NCBI GenBank assembly: GCA_021443045.1
Contig: JABUUT010000028.1
Span: forward strand, 4,483-19,007
Origin: Fibrobacteraceae bacterium
Lineage (GTDB): Bacteria > Fibrobacterota > Fibrobacteria > Fibrobacterales > Fibrobacteraceae
Direction of reading: 5' to 3'
Length of the DNA: 14,525 bases
This document shows positions 7,713-12,242 of this stretch, piece by piece (within the stretch, counting starts at the first letter, position 1; every line of letters starts with the position of its first letter). The notes under the pieces were generated by a model, which worked only from the letters and a program-made list of their open reading frames with translations, had not been told where the DNA came from and searched no databases. Position numbers and translations under genes: made by a program.

Positions 7713-8498
7713 ATGCCAAATGTTAATATAAACCCCAATGATATTGCCATTCAGCTAAAAGGCTTGCATAAGGAATTTGGCCCTCAGGTGGTTCTGGAAG
7801 ACGTGAACCTGGATATCCGCCGTGGTGAGACCATGGTGATTATTGGCAAGTCGGGTGGCGGAAAGTCGGTGATTTTAAAGCACATGATTGGGCTATTGCA
7901 ACCGGATGGTGGCGAAGTGACAGTCGATGGGGTTACCATCAGTACTCCCAAGTTTTTTGACACCCATACCATTCGCCGAAAAATGGGCATGCTGTTCCAG
8001 ATGGGGGCTTTGTTCGACTCCATGAATACAGGGGAAAACATTGCCTTTGCCCTTCGGGAACACCATCCAGAACTGTCCGAAAAACAAGTTCAAGATATAG
8101 TAACCGAAAAGCTGAAACTCATCAATCTGGTTCCCAGTTTTCGCACTAAAATGCCATCGGAACTGTCGGGTGGTATGCGTAAGCGTGTGGCTTTGGCTAG
8201 AGCCATTGCGTTAAACCCCGAAATTCTTCTTTACGATGAACCCACCACCGGCCTTGACCCAATTACCAGTGATGTGATTAACGATTTGATTCTGGATATG
8301 CAGAGTAAGTTGGGTGTGACTTCTGTTGTTGTGACCCACGACATGGTGAGTGCCTTTAAGGTTGCCGACCGCATTGCCATGCTGTACAATGGGCGCATTA
8401 TTGAGGTTGGCACGGTGGATGAAATAAAAAACACCACTAATCCTTATGTACACCAGTTTATTACAGGCCAACGTAAAATTTCGGTGGAAGAACCGTAA
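7713..8498 (+). CDS. mlaF: MlaF-like ABC transporter ATP-binding protein
   Basis: Cytoplasmic ATPase expected to power the MlaE permease encoded just upstream. The 261-residue protein has every ABC motif: Walker A GKSGGGKS at 45-52, Q-loop Gln96 in LFQMGALFDSM, signature LSGGM at 151-155, Walker B ILLYDEP at 171-177, D-loop TGLDP at 179-183, and the switch His209 in VVTHDM. The segment FQMGALFDSM and the signature LSGGMRKRVALARA are characteristic of the MlaF/Ttg2A branch rather than generic importers. GAGGG (7699-7703) gives a good ribosome-binding site nine bases before the ATG. It seems to be the last gene of the coaBC-dnaB-mla block: the following 117 bases have no clear hairpin terminator but do contain a candidate promoter for the next gene. 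Confidence 0.93.
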   Translation: MPNVNINPNDIAIQLKGLHKEFGPQVVLEDVNLDIRRGETMVIIGKSGGGKSVILKHMIGLLQPDGGEVTVDGVTISTPKFFDTHTIRRKMGMLFQMGALFDSMNTGENIAFALREHHPELSEKQVQDIVTEKLKLINLVPSFRTKMPSELSGGMRKRVALARAIALNPEILLYDEPTTGLDPITSDVINDLILDMQSKLGVTSVVVTHDMVSAFKVADRIAMLYNGRIIEVGTVDEIKNTTNPYVHQFITGQRKISVEEP

Positions 8499-8554
8499 TT
8501 TCCCCAAAAAATCCCCTTTCCCGTTATAAAATCAGTTTTTTATTGCCCAAAACC

Positions 8555-8582
8555 TTTGATTTTCCTGCAAAAATGTTATCTT
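8555..8582 (+). promoter_or_regulatory. Candidate promoter for the 90-residue lipoprotein gene
   Basis: TTTGAT (8555-8560) and TATCTT (8577-8582) are 16 bases apart. The start codon at 8616 would give a leader of about 26 bases. The -10 sequence matches TATCTT in front of the next lipoprotein gene, which supports the call. No strong Shine-Dalgarno is visible in the leader. Confidence 0.45.
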
Positions 8583-8615
8583 TGTAAGAAAAAAATAATA
8601 TGGTTTGGTTCCAGT

Positions 8616-8888
8616 ATGGAAAAAAAAATTTGGATGTTTCTTGCAGGGTTGGCTTTGTGGATTTCTGCTTGTGGTGGTGGAACCATAAATGAGGTTACCC
8701 TGGCGGATTTGGCGGCTGAGGAACAGGTAAAAAACGTGGATGAAAATACGATTTTAGCAGCAAAGCAGGCCTGTAAAAAAAATTCCAAGTGCAAAAAGGA
8801 AATGGATGCAACCTTGAACGTGAAAAGCGACGAGGAACTGTTAATTTCCATTTGCAGCTACATTGATTTTGACGGATGTGATAAATAG
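8616..8888 (+). CDS. Small four-cysteine lipoprotein, minimal member of a tandem family
   Basis: A 90-residue protein with a lipoprotein signal peptide (KK at 3-4, hydrophobic 5-17, then ISACGGG with Cys19 lipidated). The rest is one small domain with four Cys (53, 59, 80, 88). Residues 22-64 align by eye with the N-terminus of the 598-residue lipoprotein encoded next: I/V-x-x-V, EQ-x-K, ACKK-x-S-x-CKK, then S/T-I-C-S. I do not recognise the domain. It should sit at the periplasmic face of a membrane or on the cell surface, perhaps with two disulfides. The ATG at 8616 is chosen over the in-frame ATG at 8556 because the longer version puts 20 extra residues before the signal peptide and would start upstream of the -10 box. 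A run of nine A (8620-8628) covers codons 2-4, and eight A (8775-8782) lie in the Cys motif. Confidence 0.72.
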   Translation: MEKKIWMFLAGLALWISACGGGTINEVTLADLAAEEQVKNVDENTILAAKQACKKNSKCKKEMDATLNVKSDEELLISICSYIDFDGCDK

Positions 8889-8891
8889 ATA

Positions 8892-8920
8892 TTGGTTTTT
8901 TTCCAAAATAAATCTATCTT
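8892..8920 (+). promoter_or_regulatory. Sigma-70-like promoter for the 598-residue lipoprotein gene
   Basis: TTGGTT (8892-8897) and TATCTT (8915-8920) are separated by 17 bases. The predicted leader is about 22 bases and contains GAGG (8941-8944), five bases before the ATG at 8950. This gene therefore has a conventional ribosome-binding site, unlike cmk or coaBC. Confidence 0.6.
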
Positions 8921-8949
8921 GATAGTGATTAGGGAAGACCGAGGATTTT

Positions 8950-10746
8950 ATGAATAAAAAGTGGACACTGAGCTTATTTCTTCTTGCCTTCATAGGATTT
9001 TTTTGGGCCTGCGGTGATGGCCCCGTAGAAACCGTTAGCGATACGGATGTGTTGGCCAAGGAGCAAACCAAAAGCATTAGTACGGAAAAAATAGAGAAGG
9101 CTTTGAAGGCCTGTAAAAAAAGTTCCTCCTGCAAAAAAAAGCTGGATGCTCTGCCTGTTCCTCTAGATACAGCGGAGGTTTTAGATACCATCTGCTCCAG
9201 CCTGGACTGCGACACCCTTCTTCAAGATTCGGTAAAGTCCAGTTCTTCTTCTAAAACCGACACCACAAAGAGTTCTTCCAGCACCAAGGCTGATACAACA
9301 GAATCTTCCAGTTCCTATGCAGATACGTTGGCTGTAAGTTCCAGCGGTACTGAAAAAGACTCTACGGAATCTTCCAGTTCCAAAGATACCACCGAAGTGA
9401 GCTCCAGCTCGGTGCCAAAAGATACGGCCGACGTGAGCTCCAGTTCTGAAGAAGAAGAACCGGAGGAATCTTCCAGCTCTTCAGCACCTCTCTCCAGTTC
9501 TTCTGAAGAGTCTAGCAGTAGCCAAAAGGTGTGCCCCGACCCCGATTTGCCTTCGGGAACTTGCGCTCCAAATGTGAAGACGGCTGCTGTAGGCGATTCC
9601 GTCATTTGGACTTTTACCCCAGACACAAATTCCTGCCTGGTTTATGGCAATAGCGTAAACTATGCTTGGGTAACAACAGGCATGGCTGCTCAATCCAAGT
9701 CTTACCTTGGCCGCCCAAAAACCCGCCCTGATGTGTATGTGACTGCTGGTGAATACGGAGCCTTTGTAACGGTTAAGATAGATTCTCTAACATATTCAAA
9801 GATTACATGCTCTGAAAAAGTAACCATTACCGATGGAAGCGTTTCGTCTTCTAGCGAAGATCCGGCCAGTTCCTCTGAAGAACCTACCAGCAGCGAAAGC
9901 CCCACCAGTTCTGCGGCTCCTACCAGCAGTGACAGTCCAGCCAGTTCTTCTAGTAGCGAAACCCCGGTAAGTTCCGCGGAACCACCTGCTTCTAGCAGCA
10001 GCGAGCCTCCTCTCAGTTCCCCAAGTAGCAGTGCCACTTCGTCTTCCAGTGTGGAATCTTCCGGAAAGATTGAGGGAACCTGTGGGCCAAGGACTGCCGC
10101 TGTAGACGTGAATGCCAGTGTTTACTGGAGTTTTACTGCTGCTGCAACAAGTATCGATGTTTCCAAGGCTAGTTTTGTTTGGACCATGGTGGGTGCTAAC
10201 AGTGAAAGCCAAACTGCAACGGGGCCCGCGGCAAAGCTTCCTGTGAAGTATGCAACGGCGGGTGAGTATCGGGCATCCGCAAAGATTACTGTGAAAAATG
10301 AGTCTAATGCCGTGATTGCGGATACCACCATTAACTGTTCTTCAGTAATTGTAGGTGATGTTACTCCCCCCCCTAGTTCCAGTGCCAGCGAGCCAGAACA
10401 TGAGAGTAGCAGTAGTGAACCAGAGCCAGAAAGCAGTAGCTCAAATGAAGAACCTTCTGGAGTTACGGTAATAAGCAGTTTGGTGTCTGCAGATAAGCCT
10501 GTGTTTACGGAGGGTGTTTATGAAATTATGTCCTGCGATGGTAGAACTGGAACATTGAATGTACAAATTGATGGCGTTAAAAAAGCAAATTGTTGGTACG
10601 CCTTTGATGAGAACACTCGTTCAGAAGTAGCTTACTGGAATAATTCGGATGACAACTGCAGTGGACAGGCTAAAATAACTTTCCCTACCACATTGACTGT
10701 TCTTGAGGGATTGTCGGTTAAGATTGTAGGTGCCTGCTGGCAGTAG
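8950..10746 (+). CDS. Large modular lipoprotein with Ser-rich linkers and Ig/PKD-like domains
   Basis: A 598-residue putative envelope or surface lipoprotein. The signal peptide ends FFWACGDG with Cys21 lipidated. Residues 22-90 form the family N-terminal domain with four Cys (55, 61, 82, 87). Then come a Ser-rich linker (97-191), a beta-rich domain (about 194-294), a second linker (297-371), a second beta-rich domain (about 376-470), a Pro/Ser/Glu linker (473-502) and a C-terminal domain (504-598) ending GACWQ. The two middle domains look like duplicates: each begins C-(A/G)-P, continues with T/S-A-A-V and S-V-x-W-x-F-T, has TAGEY about two-thirds through and a late Cys. TAGEY and the strand pattern recall PKD/Ig-like folds. 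The C-terminal domain could bind a ligand or carbohydrate, but I cannot name it. Long Ser linkers are typical of Fibrobacter secreted and surface proteins. A C8 tract (10366-10373) at the third linker is a possible slippage site. It may display domains outside the cell; function unknown. Confidence 0.75.
   Translation: MNKKWTLSLFLLAFIGFFWACGDGPVETVSDTDVLAKEQTKSISTEKIEKALKACKKSSSCKKKLDALPVPLDTAEVLDTICSSLDCDTLLQDSVKSSSSSKTDTTKSSSSTKADTTESSSSYADTLAVSSSGTEKDSTESSSSKDTTEVSSSSVPKDTADVSSSSEEEEPEESSSSSAPLSSSSEESSSSQKVCPDPDLPSGTCAPNVKTAAVGDSVIWTFTPDTNSCLVYGNSVNYAWVTTGMAAQSKSYLGRPKTRPDVYVTAGEYGAFVTVKIDSLTYSKITCSEKVTITDGSVSSSSEDPASSSEEPTSSESPTSSAAPTSSDSPASSSSSETPVSSAEPPASSSSEPPLSSPSSSATSSSSVESSGKIEGTCGPRTAAVDVNASVYWSFTAAATSIDVSKASFVWTMVGANSESQTATGPAAKLPVKYATAGEYRASAKITVKNESNAVIADTTINCSSVIVGDVTPPPSSSASEPEHESSSSEPEPESSSSNEEPSGVTVISSLVSADKPVFTEGVYEIMSCDGRTGTLNVQIDGVKKANCWYAFDENTRSEVAYWNNSDDNCSGQAKITFPTTLTVLEGLSVKIVGACWQ
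9238..9522 (+). repeat. Serine-rich linker repeat 1 (coding)
   Basis: Encodes residues 97-191 of the large lipoprotein. About ten irregularly spaced blocks of three to five Ser are separated by short spacers such as KTDTT, KADTTE, KDTTEV and PKDTADV. At DNA level the recurrent word is TCTTCCAGTTCC with drifted variants. Mixed Ser codons (TCT, TCC, AGT, AGC) break perfect tandem identity. It is probably a flexible spacer. Confidence 0.8.
9838..10062 (+). repeat. Serine/proline-rich linker repeat 2 (coding)
   Basis: Encodes residues 297-371 of the large lipoprotein. Blocks of Ser alternate with EEP, ESP, AAP, DSP, ETP and EPP spacers, so this linker is richer in Pro than the first. It separates the two Ig/PKD-like domains. 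Confidence 0.8.
10366..10455 (+). repeat. Short Pro/Ser/Glu linker 3 with C8 tract (coding)
   Basis: Encodes residues 473-502, starting PPPSSS and continuing with EPEHESSSS and EPEPESSSS units. It begins with eight C (10366-10373). One extra C would convert the next codon to TAG. Confidence 0.75.
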
Positions 10747-10798
10747 TATAAAAGTAGGCTGGCTCAAAAAAGTCATTTTTCGGTGCTTAAATTCACTA

Positions 10799-10836
10799 AA
10801 AAGCGGATGTAAAATCCGCTTTTCTTTTTTTTTTTA
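10799..10836 (+). terminator. Intrinsic terminator after the 598-residue lipoprotein gene
   Basis: AAAGCGGAT (10800-10808) pairs perfectly with ATCCGCTTT (10814-10822) across five bases, extended by one A-T pair (10799/10823). A T-rich run follows to 10835. Its T-run merges with the next candidate -10 box. Confidence 0.92.
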
Positions 10837-10840
10837 TAGA
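10835..10840 (+). promoter_or_regulatory. Candidate -10 box for the 436-residue lipoprotein gene
   Basis: TATAGA sits directly at the end of the terminator T-run, giving a leader of about 15 bases that includes GAGG (10852-10855), six bases before the ATG at 10862. No good -35 box is visible; the expected position lies inside the terminator hairpin. Confidence 0.4.
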
Positions 10841-10861
10841 TTTACGGGAAAGAGGTTTATT

Positions 10862-12172
10862 ATGAATAAGAAACTTTTAATTGGTTTTGCGGCACTTTTG
10901 ACTGCAGGTGCATTTTGGGCCTGCGGTGAAGGTTCAATAGAATCGATAAACGAAGATGATGGCTTTGTAGATGCTATGGCCGGTCAGGGAGGCATTTTCC
11001 CTACAGACCCCAGTGCCATTAGCCAAAAGGTGAAACAGGCTAAGGATGAATGTGCGGCAAATGTGGCGTGCTATGCAGAAATGCAGAAAAATGGCGGCTA
11101 TGTGGAACCAGAGCCTGAAAGCAGCCAGTCTGTGGGCCCCACTCCAAGTGTGACCAGCTCCAGTGGTGGTCTTTTACCTCCTATTGCAAACTCTAGCAAT
11201 AGTGTAGCCTCCTCATCTACGATTATTATTATAGACCCAATATCTTCCAGTTCTTTGGCGCCAGTATCCCAAGGGGCCATTACTCCCACTTCTTCTGCTG
11301 CGCCACAGCCTGCTGATGGTGAAATTGCCACTTGCTATGCTTCAACGAACCCCATAAACAAAATGGATAGCACTAGTTGGAAAGTGAAGATGGCTACACC
11401 AACCCAAGCCATGAATGCAGCTTATTCCTGGTCTTTTGTGGATGCTGATGCTAGCCAATCTACTGATAATGGTTCTGGTGCTACAGGTGTCACATCAAAG
11501 GCTATTACCTATACAGCATCTGGACAAAAAACAGCCACCGTAGACATTACGCTGAATGGTCAAATCTATAATGTGGTTTGCGATCCTCTTCAAGTGAATG
11601 GTGCTGCTATTACAGGGTGCGAATGCAATTCTGTAAGTGCTCCTGACATTGCTGGAGACCCCACCGCTGTTTGGACCGTAGATGGTTGCTCTTCTCCAGG
11701 TGCCAATATTATTGCGTTTGCTTGGGAAGGGGCTACCGATGATGGTAGTGGTACAGCAGCTTCCTTTACCTTTACCAAAAAGGGTGAAACAGCGGCTCCC
11801 GTGGTGACTGTGGCTAATGACGACAACACCTTGCGGAAATTCCAGTGCAACGAAATAAAGGCTGTAGATGCCAATGCACCGGATTTTCTGCTGGATTCTG
11901 CAAATAAAATCATTGAACTTCCAATGGGTGAGGTAACAATTACGACAGCCTTTGATCCTAGTTGGCACAACAATGAAACTGCTGGAAATTGCCACCTTCA
12001 GTGCGATGCGAAGGAAGGAAATGCATCTCTAGCTGGCGCAAAGGTGAATGGCACCGCCGTGACCGGAGTGAATGGCAATAATTTTCAGACTGCAATTCCT
12101 ATCGCTTCTACAATAAATTCCAAAATTTTGCTGTCTTTGCCTGCTGATTCAAAGTGCAAAGTATTTTGGTAA
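10862..12172 (+). CDS. Modular lipoprotein with beta-rich domains, third family member
   Basis: A 436-residue putative lipoprotein. The signal peptide ends AFWACGEG with Cys21 lipidated, nearly identical in style to the gene at 8950. Residues 22-80 are a diverged copy of the family N-terminal domain that keeps only the first Cys pair (C64-x5-C70). A short Ser/Pro-rich linker (about 84-150) leads to two beta-rich segments: about 154-245, with W-S-F and YTASGQKTATVDI resembling a PKD-like domain, and about 252-335, with a related W-T-V, F-A-W and late Cys pattern. The C-terminal domain (340-436) ends CKVFW, similar to GACWQ in the neighbour. I do not recognise a specific function; envelope or surface display is inferred. 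The ATG at 10862 is chosen over the in-frame ATG at 10730 because that one lies within the previous gene, the reading frame from it passes through the terminator, and it would bury the signal peptide. Confidence 0.75.
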   Translation: MNKKLLIGFAALLTAGAFWACGEGSIESINEDDGFVDAMAGQGGIFPTDPSAISQKVKQAKDECAANVACYAEMQKNGGYVEPEPESSQSVGPTPSVTSSSGGLLPPIANSSNSVASSSTIIIIDPISSSSLAPVSQGAITPTSSAAPQPADGEIATCYASTNPINKMDSTSWKVKMATPTQAMNAAYSWSFVDADASQSTDNGSGATGVTSKAITYTASGQKTATVDITLNGQIYNVVCDPLQVNGAAITGCECNSVSAPDIAGDPTAVWTVDGCSSPGANIIAFAWEGATDDGSGTAASFTFTKKGETAAPVVTVANDDNTLRKFQCNEIKAVDANAPDFLLDSANKIIELPMGEVTITTAFDPSWHNNETAGNCHLQCDAKEGNASLAGAKVNGTAVTGVNGNNFQTAIPIASTINSKILLSLPADSKCKVFW

Positions 12173-12197
12173 TCGGATTCTAGATTATTTAAAAATT

Positions 12198-12230
12198 AGT
12201 CCGTCACCGTTTTGGGGGCGGACTTTTTCT
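12198..12230 (+). terminator. Intrinsic terminator before icd
   Basis: AGTCCGTCACC (12198-12208) pairs with GGGGGCGGACT (12214-12224): a six-bp perfect base (AGTCCG/CGGACT), then one G-T pair and one mismatch, loop GTTTT, followed by TTTTTCT. It closes the 436-residue lipoprotein gene. The T-run runs straight into the icd -10 box. Confidence 0.85.
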
Positions 12231-12235
12231 ATTTT
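12230..12235 (+). promoter_or_regulatory. Candidate -10 box for icd
   Basis: TATTTT in the context TTTCTATTTTTT ends seven bases before the ATG at 12243, so the transcript would be leaderless or nearly so. No Shine-Dalgarno is visible before the ATG (ACACC). The -35 region would fall inside the terminator hairpin, and no standard -35 box is seen. Confidence 0.45.
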
Positions 12236-12242
12236 TTACACC

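Noticed and set aside
9238..9522. CRISPR-like or satellite array in the Ser-rich region
   Set aside because: Repeat units vary in length and sequence, lie in an open coding frame and encode a Ser-rich linker; there are no constant repeats with unique spacers.
9315..9626. Minus-strand frames opposite the Ser linkers (Glu/Leu-rich products)
   Set aside because: Their composition is the antisense shadow of Ser codons; they have no start signals and no recognisable domain.
10730..10861. In-frame ATG extension of the 436-residue lipoprotein
   Set aside because: It begins within the preceding gene, reads through an intrinsic terminator and hides a clear signal peptide behind 44 residues.
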